Shown here: positions 50,760-56,932 of the stretch, piece after piece | Position numbering within the stretch: the first letter of the stretch is position 1 | Layout: each line of letters opens with the position of its first letter | Assembly (NCBI RefSeq): GCF_030372275.1 | Contig: NZ_JAUDDJ010000018.1 | Length of the DNA: 56,932 bases | Origin: Lawsonibacter sp900766145 | GTDB taxonomy: Bacteria > Bacillota > Clostridia > Oscillospirales > Oscillospiraceae | Strand: one strand, 5' to 3' | Made by a program: the position numbers and the translations under genes | Notes under the pieces: model-generated | Databases searched by the model: none | Seen by the model: only the letters and a program-made list of their open reading frames with translations | Told to the model about the DNA's origin: nothing

Positions 50760-50797
50760 GAGCGCCCCGGCCCCAGGCCGGGGCGCTCGTGTTTTTT
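50760..50797 (+). terminator. Terminator of lysA
   Basis: A 13-bp stem GAGCGCCCCGGCC with its complement and CCA loop is followed by GTGTTTTTT. It ends just before the cidA-like gene's ribosome site. Confidence 0.95.
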
Positions 50798-50815
50798 CTT
50801 TGGGAGAGAATTGCA

Positions 50816-51181
50816 ATGAATATCATGGGACAACTGGCCCTCATCTTTGGGCTGTCGCTGGTGGGAGAGGGCGTGGCGGCGCTGCTCCCGGTGTCTTTTC
50901 CAGCCAGTGTGATCAGCATGGTGCTGCTGATGGTGCTGCTGCTCACAGGTGTGGTTAAGGACAAGCACATCAAGACGGTCTCCAACTTTTTGGTGGCCAA
51001 CATGGCCTTTTTCTTCATCCCCTCCTTTGTAGGAATCGTGGAACACGGAACACTAATGAAAAGCCAGGCCCTGCCTCTGTTAGTCATCGTGGGCCTGACT
51101 ACCCCGTTCGTGTACCTGGTCACTGGCTGGACGGTGCAGCTGCTGATGCTGCGCCGGAAGAGAAGGGAGGAGTTAAAATGA
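50816..51181 (+). CDS. CidA/LrgA-family membrane protein
   Basis: This 121-residue protein has four helices and the family motifs FGLSLVGEGVAALLPVSFPA and MAFFFIPSFVGIVEH. CidA/LrgA proteins were proposed as holin-like regulators of murein hydrolases and more recently linked to pyruvate or glycolate handling. The ATG follows GGGAGAG; upstream in-frame sequence passes through the lysA terminator. It overlaps the LrgB gene by 4 nt. No LytSR system is nearby. Confidence 0.9.
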   Translation: MNIMGQLALIFGLSLVGEGVAALLPVSFPASVISMVLLMVLLLTGVVKDKHIKTVSNFLVANMAFFFIPSFVGIVEHGTLMKSQALPLLVIVGLTTPFVYLVTGWTVQLLMLRRKRREELK

Positions 51182-51858
51182 TGGACGCAGTGCTGACCTC
51201 CCCCTTCTTCGGCCTGGCTCTGACGGCGGCGGCCTGGTGTCTGGGAGTGTGGGTGCAGAAAAAAACCAAGTGGGTGCTGTGTAACCCGCTGCTTATCGCC
51301 TCGCTGGTCATCATTGCCCTGCTGGCGGTGTTCGGTATTCCTCTGGAAGACTATAACCAGGGGGGCGACATCATCAAGATGATGCTGGGACCGGTGACGG
51401 CGGTGCTGGCCCTGAATATCTACTACCAGCGCCAGACCCTGAAGGAATACTTTATGCCGGTGCTGGTGGGCTGCCTGGTTGGCAGCGCAGCCAGTCTGGG
51501 CAGCGTGCTGGCCCTGTGCCGCCTGTTTGAGATGGAGGATATGCTCACTGCCTCCCTGCTGCCCAAGAGCGTGACCACCGCCATTGCGGTGGGCATCGCC
51601 GAGAGCCGTGGCGGCGCGGCGGGCATTGCGGCGGCAGCTGTGGTGCTGGCCGGCGTGGTGGGCGCGGTGTTTGCCCCGCTGTTTGCCAAGTGGTTCCGGG
51701 TGACTGACCCGGTAGCACAGGGACTGGCTACCGGTGCGTGCAGCCACGCCCTGGGTACTACCAAAGCCATGGAGATGGGCGAGCTCCAGGGAGCCATGAG
51801 CTCTATCGCCATCTGCGTGTGCGGCATCTTCACGTCCATCCTGGCTCTGTTTATGTAA
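51178..51858 (+). CDS. LrgB/CidB-family membrane protein
   Basis: This 226-residue protein has about seven helices and the family segments SLLPKSVTTAIAVGIAESRG and GLATGACSHALGTTKAMEMG. It forms a pair with the preceding CidA/LrgA-type protein, presumably one membrane complex for metabolite export or autolysis control. A ribosome site AGGGAGGAG lies within the end of the upstream gene. The operon ends at a strong terminator. Confidence 0.92.
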   Translation: MMDAVLTSPFFGLALTAAAWCLGVWVQKKTKWVLCNPLLIASLVIIALLAVFGIPLEDYNQGGDIIKMMLGPVTAVLALNIYYQRQTLKEYFMPVLVGCLVGSAASLGSVLALCRLFEMEDMLTASLLPKSVTTAIAVGIAESRGGAAGIAAAAVVLAGVVGAVFAPLFAKWFRVTDPVAQGLATGACSHALGTTKAMEMGELQGAMSSIAICVCGIFTSILALFM

Positions 51859-51900
51859 CAAAACGGAGTGCTTTTCCTTGAAAAAGCACTCCGTTTTTAT
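51857..51900. terminator. Terminator of the lrgAB-type operon
   Basis: A 15-bp stem (51861-51875, 51882-51896) is flanked by A and T runs; it can work in both directions. Confidence 0.93.
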
Positions 51901-51916
51901 GTCCAATGTTCTTATA

Positions 51917-52015
51917 GGGGGACCAGCCTTCTTGTCCTGACAATCTTTCGTGGACCCCCAGAGGCGAAACGCAGTTTCGCAGGAAGTTCTTTGCTAAGCT
52001 TTCTTTCAAGAAAGC
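51917..52015. repeat. Cluster of three hairpins downstream of coaBC
   Basis: Three inverted repeats stand in series: GGGGGACCA...TGGACCCCC (51917-51925, 51951-51959; one A-A mismatch), GCGAAAC GCA GTTTCGC (51964-51980) and GCTTTCTT TC AAGAAAGC (51998-52015). The last overlaps the coaBC stop. The style, with short perfect arms and three-base loops, recalls the element at 16.7 kb. Confidence 0.55.
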
Positions 52016-53205
52016 GTTAAGAAAAGTAAGGCGGCGCTTAGAATGCGGGAGGCGGCTTCCTCTTTGGAGAGGAGAGGCAACTCCTCGATGCCGTCCCGGG
52101 TGATCAGCGTAATGACGTTGGTGTCGGTGCCAAAACCCGCCCCCGCCACCTTCAGGTTGTTGGCGCAGATCATGTCCACATTCTTTTTCTCCAGCTTGGC
52201 CCGGCTGTTCTCCAGCATGTCCCGGGTCTCCATGGAGAAGCCGCAGATCACCTGGCCGGGGCGGCGGTGCTGGCCCAGATACTGCAAAATGTCGGTGGTG
52301 CGCTTGAGAGGAATGGACAGGTCGCCGTCCTTCTTCTTCACCTTGTCATCGCTATACCCGATGGGGGTGTAGTCGGCCACGGCGGCGGCCTTGAAAATCA
52401 TGTCCGCGCTCTCACTGTGGGCGGCGACGGCCTCAAACATGTCCTGGGCGGAGACCACAGGCACCACATCCACAAAGGGGGGCGGGGCGATGGCGGTAGG
52501 GCCGGTAACCAAGGTGACCTGAGCTCCCCGGAGCATGGCCATGCGGGCGATGGCGTAGCCCATCTTGCCGGTGGAGTGGTTGGTGAGGTAGCGTACCGGG
52601 TCCAGGGACTCCTGGGTGGGACCGGCGGTGACCAAGACATGTTTCCCCTCCAGGTCGTGGGGACAGGCCAGAACACGTAGCACATGCTGGAGCAGGTCCT
52701 CCGGCTCAGGCATCTTGCCCGCACCCACCGCGCCGCAGGCCAGACGGCCGCTGGCGGGGGCGATGACCTCCCAGCCGTAGCGGCGGAGAATGTCCAGATT
52801 GTCCTGGGTGACGGGATTCTCGTACATATTGGTGTTCATAGCCGGGGCAATGAGCTTGGGGCACTTGCAGGCAAGCACGGTGGTGGTGAGCATGTCGTCG
52901 GCCAGGCCGTGGGCCAGCTTGGCGCACACATTGGCGGTGGCGGGGGCGATGAGCACCAGGTCGGTGCGCTGAGCCAGGGCGATGTGCTCCACCTGGTGGG
53001 AGAAGTTGCGGTCGAAGGTGTCCACCATGGTACGGCGGCCGGTGAGCTGCTCAAAGGTGAGGGGGGTGACAAACTTGGTGGCGTGCTCGGTCATCACGAC
53101 CTCCACCTGACAGTGCTGCTTCACCAGAGCGGAGGCCAGGGCCGCGGCCTTGTAGGCGGCGATGCCGCCAGTGACGCCTAAAAGAACGGTTTTTCCCTGT
53201 AACAT
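52006..53205 (-). CDS. coaBC: Phosphopantothenoylcysteine synthetase/decarboxylase
   Basis: This 399-residue bifunctional enzyme makes 4'-phosphopantetheine: the N-terminal FMN-dependent CoaC (about 1-180; GVTGGIAAYKAAALASAL, catalytic His in FSHQVEHIAL, PAMNTNMYENP) decarboxylates, and the C-terminal CoaB (about 188-395; VTAGPTQESLDPVRYLTNHSTGKMG, Asn in ICANNLK) joins cysteine. The end SAALLFLTLS is unusually hydrophobic because the stop lies within a downstream hairpin. Divergent from coaX, so two CoA pathway genes share one intergenic region. Confidence 0.95.
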   Translation of the reverse strand: MLQGKTVLLGVTGGIAAYKAAALASALVKQHCQVEVVMTEHATKFVTPLTFEQLTGRRTMVDTFDRNFSHQVEHIALAQRTDLVLIAPATANVCAKLAHGLADDMLTTTVLACKCPKLIAPAMNTNMYENPVTQDNLDILRRYGWEVIAPASGRLACGAVGAGKMPEPEDLLQHVLRVLACPHDLEGKHVLVTAGPTQESLDPVRYLTNHSTGKMGYAIARMAMLRGAQVTLVTGPTAIAPPPFVDVVPVVSAQDMFEAVAAHSESADMIFKAAAVADYTPIGYSDDKVKKKDGDLSIPLKRTTDILQYLGQHRRPGQVICGFSMETRDMLENSRAKLEKKNVDMICANNLKVAGAGFGTDTNVITLITRDGIEELPLLSKEEAASRILSAALLFLTLS

Positions 53206-53235
53206 GTTAAAACCCTCTTACATTTCTCAAAACTG

Positions 53236-53251
53236 CCGCCCAGACGGGCGG
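53236..53251 (-). other. GC hairpin in coaBC leader
   Basis: CCGCCC AGAC GGGCGG lies in the untranslated leader between the coaBC promoter and start codon. Confidence 0.45.
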
Positions 53252-53260
53252 TACAGCAAG

Positions 53261-53289
53261 ATTATGGCATAAAAATCGGCTCTTGTAAA
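53261..53289 (-). promoter_or_regulatory. Sigma-A promoter of coaBC
   Basis: Minus strand TTTACA, 17 nt, CATAAT. Confidence 0.78.
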
Positions 53290-53330
53290 GAAACTTGTCC
53301 AGATATGCAAAATTCCTGTGAATCTCAGTC

Positions 53331-53359
53331 TTGCAAAGAAAGGAAGGATTCGCTATAAT
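53331..53359 (+). promoter_or_regulatory. Sigma-A promoter of coaX
   Basis: TTGCAA, 17 nt, TATAAT, about 50 nt before the coaX start. Confidence 0.88.
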
Positions 53360-53407
53360 GGTGCGGTTAAAAGACAGTTTACTTTCAATCTGTTAGAGGT
53401 GAGACAC

Positions 53408-54175
53408 ATGCTCTTAGCCATCGACATCGGCAACAGCAACATTGTCATCGGCGGAATCCAGGACGACAAGATCGTGTTTGAAGCCCGGATCGCTACCGAC
53501 CGCATCAAGACTTCCGACCAGTACGGCGTGGAGATTAAAAATATTCTCTCTCTGTTTGAGGTGCCGGTGGATTCGGTGGAGGACGTGATCATCTCCTCGG
53601 TGGTGCCGCCCGTGTTCAACGCGGTGCGCACCGGCGCATACAAGGTGACGGGGCTGACTCCCATGGTGGTGGGACCGGGTATCAAGACCGGGCTGAACAT
53701 CCAGATGGACAACCCCGCTTCTGTAGGCAGTGACCTCATTGTGGCCGCCGTTGCCGCCTTGCAGGAGTACACCGCCCCCTTGATGCTCATCGACATGGGC
53801 ACTGCCACCACTATCACCGTGGTGGACCAGGGCAACAACTACATTGGCGGAGCCATCATCCCCGGTGTGCGGGTGTCGGCGGAGGCTCTGTCCAGCCGGG
53901 CGGCACAGCTGCCGGGCATCCAGCTGGACCGGCCCAAGCGTGCCATCGGGAAAAACACCATTGAGTGTATGCGCAGCGGCATTATGTACGGTGCGGCGGC
54001 GATGCTGGATGGTATGGTGGAGCGTATGGAGGCCGAGCTGGGCAAGCCGGTCACTGTGGTGGCCACCGGCGGCATTGCACAGTTTATTGTGCCTTTGTGC
54101 AAGCGAGAGATGACCATTGAGAAGGACCTGTTGCTCAAGGGATTGAATGTGATCTACAAAAAGAATAAGAAGTAA
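53408..54175 (+). CDS. coaX: Type III pantothenate kinase
   Basis: This 255-residue ASKHA-fold kinase phosphorylates pantothenate, the first step of CoA synthesis, and is not inhibited by CoA in known members. Motifs are AIDIGNSNIVIG (phosphate 1), the dimer-site Asp in SVGSDLIVAA, LIDMGTATTITVV (phosphate 2) and VATGGIA. Start at the ATG after GAGGTGAG; the longer frame begins before the promoter's -10. Ends at a terminator. Confidence 0.95.
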   Translation: MLLAIDIGNSNIVIGGIQDDKIVFEARIATDRIKTSDQYGVEIKNILSLFEVPVDSVEDVIISSVVPPVFNAVRTGAYKVTGLTPMVVGPGIKTGLNIQMDNPASVGSDLIVAAVAALQEYTAPLMLIDMGTATTITVVDQGNNYIGGAIIPGVRVSAEALSSRAAQLPGIQLDRPKRAIGKNTIECMRSGIMYGAAAMLDGMVERMEAELGKPVTVVATGGIAQFIVPLCKREMTIEKDLLLKGLNVIYKKNKK

Positions 54176-54180
54176 GAAGC

Positions 54181-54209
54181 AGGCCGTCTTTCCGACGGCC
54201 TACTTTTTT
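54181..54209 (+). terminator. Terminator of coaX
   Basis: AGGCCGTC TTTCC GACGGCCT is followed by a T-run (TTTTTT). Confidence 0.93.
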
Positions 54210-54796
54210 GGAACAGGGTTCCGCCCTGCGGGGCGGGTTCCTTTCTGGGTCACCAGAAAGGAACCAAAGAGTGACTGGGGGTCTCCTTCGATGAGCACTT
54301 GGCTTGCACCAGTGCTCATAGGCGTCGCCCCCCAGACCCCCATTTACGGGGGACGCCCTCCTGTTTTTTGAGTAGTCTCATCCGGCGGATAAAACCAGGA
54401 CGGACTGTGCTTCTTGCCTCGGGGACACAGGCCCCTGCCCGGTATGAAATTTGATCGCGTCTGCGTTGTACGGACACCGCCTACTCTGGTAAAACTGTGG
54501 CAGCTGGTCCGCCCGCCCCCCGCCGCACCCAACAGGAAGGGAAGCAGGAGGCGGGTGTACGGTAGAGAGCATGCACCGACAAATTTTGATGGCAAAAGGC
54601 CCCTGTGGGCCGAGGGCAGAGGGATGCACGGTCAAAGCTTGGGCCGCCGGAAGTGACCAAAAGCCCAAAGTGGCCCGCTCTCGTAATGGGGGTCCAGGGG
54701 GTGGAACGACTGTGAGCGCCGCCGCAGGCAAGGCGCTTACCGGAGTTTCACCCCCGGTGCCTTTTTGGTTCCTTTTTGGGCAAGCAAAAAGGAACA
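54210..54796. repeat. Non-coding cassette bounded by two similar hairpins
   Basis: This stretch of about 590 nt has no credible gene; short frames on both strands lack ribosome sites. It begins with CCGCCC TGCG GGGCGG (54221-54236) and a 12-bp hairpin (54236-54265), and ends with an 11-bp hairpin of very similar wording (54768-54795; both have GTTCCTTT and AAAGGAAC arms). Inside are nested stems: TGGGGGTCT/AGACCCCCA (54276-54284, 54334-54342) enclosing ATGAGCACT/AGTGCTCAT (54291-54299, 54311-54319). It looks like a dispersed mobile or structured element. Confidence 0.6.
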
Positions 54797-54836
54797 ATCG
54801 TCTTTACAAAATTTAAGCCGTAAAAATGCACTAACT

Positions 54837-54867
54837 TTGACATAATATTAACGGCAAAAGATATGCT
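54837..54867 (+). promoter_or_regulatory. Likely promoter of the RHH-comF operon
   Basis: TTGACA at 54837-54842 is followed by TATGCT at 54862-54867 (19 nt) or GATATG at 17 nt. The region is AT-rich. Confidence 0.55.
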
Positions 54868-54899
54868 TTGCTTGCATGAATGATTATGGAGGGCAAAGC

Positions 54900-55079
54900 A
54901 TGAATAAGGAAAAGACCCATTTGAGTATCCGAATGGGAAAAGAACTGCACGATAAATTCCAGTGGGTAGCACAATATGAGGGCCGCTCCATGAGCGGCCA
55001 GATCCTCTACCTGATTCAACAGTGCATCCGCAATTTTGAAAAAGAACACGGCCCCATTCCGGAGGAAAAAGAACCATGA
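54900..55079 (+). CDS. Small Arc/MetJ-like ribbon-helix-helix protein
   Basis: This 59-residue protein has the pattern of a ribbon-helix-helix DNA-binding fold: a beta strand THLSIRMGKEL, helix A KFQWVAQYEGR and helix B SMSGQILYLIQQCIRNFEKE. The ATG follows GGAGGG by 6 nt. The stop overlaps the comF start by 4 nt (ATGA). It may regulate this operon or bind DNA with the competence machinery; the target is unknown. Confidence 0.83.
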   Translation: MNKEKTHLSIRMGKELHDKFQWVAQYEGRSMSGQILYLIQQCIRNFEKEHGPIPEEKEP

Positions 55080-55735
55080 CATGGACCGACTGGGCTCTGG
55101 ACCTGCTGTTCCCGCCCAAATGTCCCTACTGCCAGGGACTGCTGGAGGGCTCCTATGTCCCGGCCTGTCCCAGGTGTCAGCCGGTGCTGCCCTGGCTGGT
55201 AGGGACGCAGGGAGAGCGCAAGGTGGATTTTACCGCCGGGTGTCTCTCGCCCTTGGCTTATCGGGATAAGGTGGTGGACTCCATCCACCGCTTCAAATTT
55301 TCCGGCCGGGCCAGCTATGCCCGGGCATATGGCATCCTGGTGGCCCAGTGCGTCCGGGATCATTGGGACCAGCCGCTGGACGCCGTCACCTGGACTCCGC
55401 TGAGCCGGCAGCGCCGGCGGGAGCGGGGCTATGACCAGGCCAAGCTGCTGGCGAAATGGACCGCTCAGGAATTGGAGCTACCTCTTTTGGGCATGTTAGA
55501 CAAGGTTCGAGATATTCCGCCTCAATCCGACATTCAGGAGGATGCCAAGCGCCGGGCCAACGTGCTGGGGGCGTACCGCCTGCGTAAGGATGCAAAGCCG
55601 GAGGGGATGAATCTGCTGCTGGTGGACGACGTGGTGACCAGCGGCTCCACCCTGAGCGAGTGCGCCCGCCTGCTGGCAGGGGGAGGCGCAAAGACGGTGG
55701 TGTGCGCCACCTTGGCTCAGGCAAGGAAAAATTGA
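55076..55735 (+). CDS. comF: ComF family amidophosphoribosyltransferase-like protein
   Basis: This 219-residue cytoplasmic protein has an N-terminal zinc-ribbon-like CPYCQG...CPRC (residues 16-37) and a C-terminal PRTase domain with the PRPP loop LLLVDDVVTSGSTLSECARLL. The segment WTPLSRQRRRERGYDQAKLLA is typical. In naturally competent species ComFC helps DNA uptake with helicase ComFA, which is not here. It may also work in salvage. Coupled by overlap to the RHH gene. Confidence 0.93.
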   Translation: MTWTDWALDLLFPPKCPYCQGLLEGSYVPACPRCQPVLPWLVGTQGERKVDFTAGCLSPLAYRDKVVDSIHRFKFSGRASYARAYGILVAQCVRDHWDQPLDAVTWTPLSRQRRRERGYDQAKLLAKWTAQELELPLLGMLDKVRDIPPQSDIQEDAKRRANVLGAYRLRKDAKPEGMNLLLVDDVVTSGSTLSECARLLAGGGAKTVVCATLAQARKN

Positions 55736-55780
55736 ATCACAAAACGGGCGCAAATTCCTGGAAATATGGCGAAATACTAG

Positions 55781-55809
55781 TTGAAAACCGCTGCTTGAGC
55801 CGTTATAAT
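55781..55809 (+). promoter_or_regulatory. Sigma-A promoter of mreB
   Basis: TTGAAA, 17 nt, TATAAT; the -10 is a perfect match. Confidence 0.9.
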
Positions 55810-55832
55810 GAAAAATGTCTGAATACAACTTA

Positions 55833-55855
55833 TTCGGTGGGGATATCCCACCGGA
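55833..55855 (+). other. Hairpin in the mreB leader
   Basis: A 9-bp stem (one G-U) around GATAT lies about 18 nt past the predicted start of transcription and 27 nt before the ATG. Confidence 0.55.
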
Positions 55856-55881
55856 ACGGAATAATAATAAGGTGGAAGGCT

Positions 55882-56916
55882 ATGTTTAATTTGTTTAGCA
55901 AGGACATCGGGATCGACCTGGGTACCGCCTCTGTTCTGGTATACATTAAGGGTAAGGGCGTAGTTCTGCGCGAGCCCTCCGTGGTGGCCATGGATAAGAA
56001 CACCGGCAAGCTGCTGAAGGTGGGCACCGACGCCCAGGCCATGCTGGGCCGTACCCCCGGCAACATTGTTGCCATGCGTCCCCTGCGGGAGGGCGTGATC
56101 TCCGACTACGACATGACTGAGCGGATGCTGAAGGAGTTCATCAAGAAGGTGACCACCTTCTCCCTCTTCAAGCCCCGTCTGCTCATTTGCGTGCCCTCCG
56201 GCATCACCGAGGTTGAGGAGCGTGCCGTGGTTGACGCCGGCATCCAGGCTGGCGCCCGCCGTGCCTACCTCATTGAGGAGCCTGTGGCCGCTGCCATCGG
56301 CGCCGGCATCGACATCACCAAGCCCGACGGCCACATGGTGGTTGACATCGGCGGCGGTACCGCCGACATCGCCGTCATCTCCCTGGGCGGCGTGGTAGAG
56401 TCCGCCTCCATCAAGATCGCCGGCGACAAGTTCGACGAGGCGGTGGTGAAGTATATCCGCCGCAAGCACAATGTCCTCATCGGCGACCGCACCGCCGAGG
56501 AGCTGAAGATGAAGATCGGCTGCGTGTTCCCCCGTCCCGAGGAGGTCACCATGGAGATCAAGGGCCGCTGCCTGATGACCGGCCTGCCCCGTGTGTTCTC
56601 CGTCTCCTCCAGCGAGATGATCGAGGCCTTCGAGGAGGTCTCCAGCCGCATTCTGGAGGCCATCCACGGCGTTCTGGAGCGTACGCCCCCCGAGCTGGTG
56701 GCCGATATCTCCACCAACGGCATCGTGATGACCGGCGGCGGCTCTCTGCTGTGGGGCTTTGACAAGCTCATCGAGTCCCACACCGGCATCGAGACCCACG
56801 TGGCCGAGGATGCCATCTCCTGCGTGGCTGAGGGCACCGGCAAGAGCCTGGACAGCCTGGACCAGATGCAGGACGGTACCATGAACCTGTCCCGCCGCAA
56901 GCAGATGAACTATTGA
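55882..56916 (+). CDS. mreB: Rod shape-determining actin homologue MreB/Mbl
   Basis: This 344-residue ATPase forms membrane filaments that guide cell wall elongation. It starts at the ATG after GGTGGAAGGC; a longer frame lies over the promoter. Actin-fold motifs are DIGIDLGTASVLVY (phosphate 1), VVDIGGGTADIAVI (phosphate 2), PSGITEVEERAV and MTGGGSLLWG (adenosine). The N-terminal MFNLFSKD is the amphipathic membrane-binding segment. MreC and MreD genes may follow beyond the window end. MreB, Mbl and MreBH cannot be separated by eye. Confidence 0.95.
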   Translation: MFNLFSKDIGIDLGTASVLVYIKGKGVVLREPSVVAMDKNTGKLLKVGTDAQAMLGRTPGNIVAMRPLREGVISDYDMTERMLKEFIKKVTTFSLFKPRLLICVPSGITEVEERAVVDAGIQAGARRAYLIEEPVAAAIGAGIDITKPDGHMVVDIGGGTADIAVISLGGVVESASIKIAGDKFDEAVVKYIRRKHNVLIGDRTAEELKMKIGCVFPRPEEVTMEIKGRCLMTGLPRVFSVSSSEMIEAFEEVSSRILEAIHGVLERTPPELVADISTNGIVMTGGGSLLWGFDKLIESHTGIETHVAEDAISCVAEGTGKSLDSLDQMQDGTMNLSRRKQMNY

Positions 56917-56932
56917 TTTGCAGTTTGTACAA

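Noticed and set aside
54344..54797. Overlapping minus-strand frames of 83 and 139 codons
   Set aside because: No ribosome sites or recognisable domains, and they lie in the folded cassette between two matching hairpins.

Overview
The window reads as chromosome of a high-GC, endospore-forming member of the Clostridia, most likely Oscillospiraceae (Flavonifractor or Pseudoflavonifractor-like). Support comes from spoVT behind a sigma-G-type promoter, a SpoVD/FtsI-type PBP with PASTA domains, a clostridial dcw cluster without ftsA, a meso-DAP-type MurE, strong AGGAGG ribosome sites, and many TTGNNN-17-TANNNT promoters. The genus is an inference from gene style, not a search result.

Layout. 0-5.7 kb: alpha-galactoside operon on + (two sugar ABC permeases, GH36 alpha-galactosidase, AraC-type regulator, YesL-like membrane protein). 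5.8-10.1 kb: minus-strand peptidase pepD, a small membrane protein, a PqqD-like protein and an OPT oligopeptide transporter. 10.2-16.6 kb: spoVT, a small 2[4Fe-4S] ferredoxin, an orphan clpC, a hemolysin III-type protein, a MATE exporter, tRNA-Leu(GAG) and a DUF3783-like protein. 16.6-18.2 kb: O-acetylhomoserine sulfhydrylase, preceded on the map by a remnant of a second copy and a run of compact hairpins. 18.3-21.4 kb: two-component system with a GerMN lipoprotein and a ComEA-like protein, divergent from dacF. 22.9-28.6 kb (minus): orphan integrase, ruvX, ABM-domain protein, flavodoxin/ferredoxin EFR1 protein, class II aldolase, mtnA, galM. The aldolase and mtnA pair looks like a DHAP shunt for 5'-deoxyadenosine or methylthioadenosine by-products.

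29-32.6 kb: FAD-dependent dehydrogenase and a type-4 uracil-DNA glycosylase converge on a bidirectional terminator that has been split by an IS3-family element inserted exactly in its loop. 32.7-46.2 kb: the dcw cluster mraZ-rsmH-ftsL-ftsI/spoVD-murE-mraY-ftsW-murG-murA-ftsQ-ftsZ, with a MraZ box. murF and murD are missing from their usual places, and the murD slot holds a 333-nt structured non-coding segment.

46.2-56.9 kb: a GT8 glycosyltransferase, a coiled-coil protein, a uracil permease with a translated U-rich leader ending in an intrinsic terminator (a pyrBI-like attenuator, perhaps the most interesting regulatory signal here), lysA, cidA/lrgB-type membrane proteins, divergent coaBC and coaX, a 590-nt non-coding cassette bounded by two look-alike hairpins, an RHH protein overlapping comF, and mreB.

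The housekeeping genes connect functionally: lysA consumes the meso-DAP that MurE adds to peptidoglycan, while MraY, MurG, FtsW, FtsI, DacF and MreB build, trim and guide the wall. The main novelty lies between genes: short, highly structured non-coding elements at about 16.7, 40.0, 52.0 and 54.5 kb, and several candidate RNA or operator elements.
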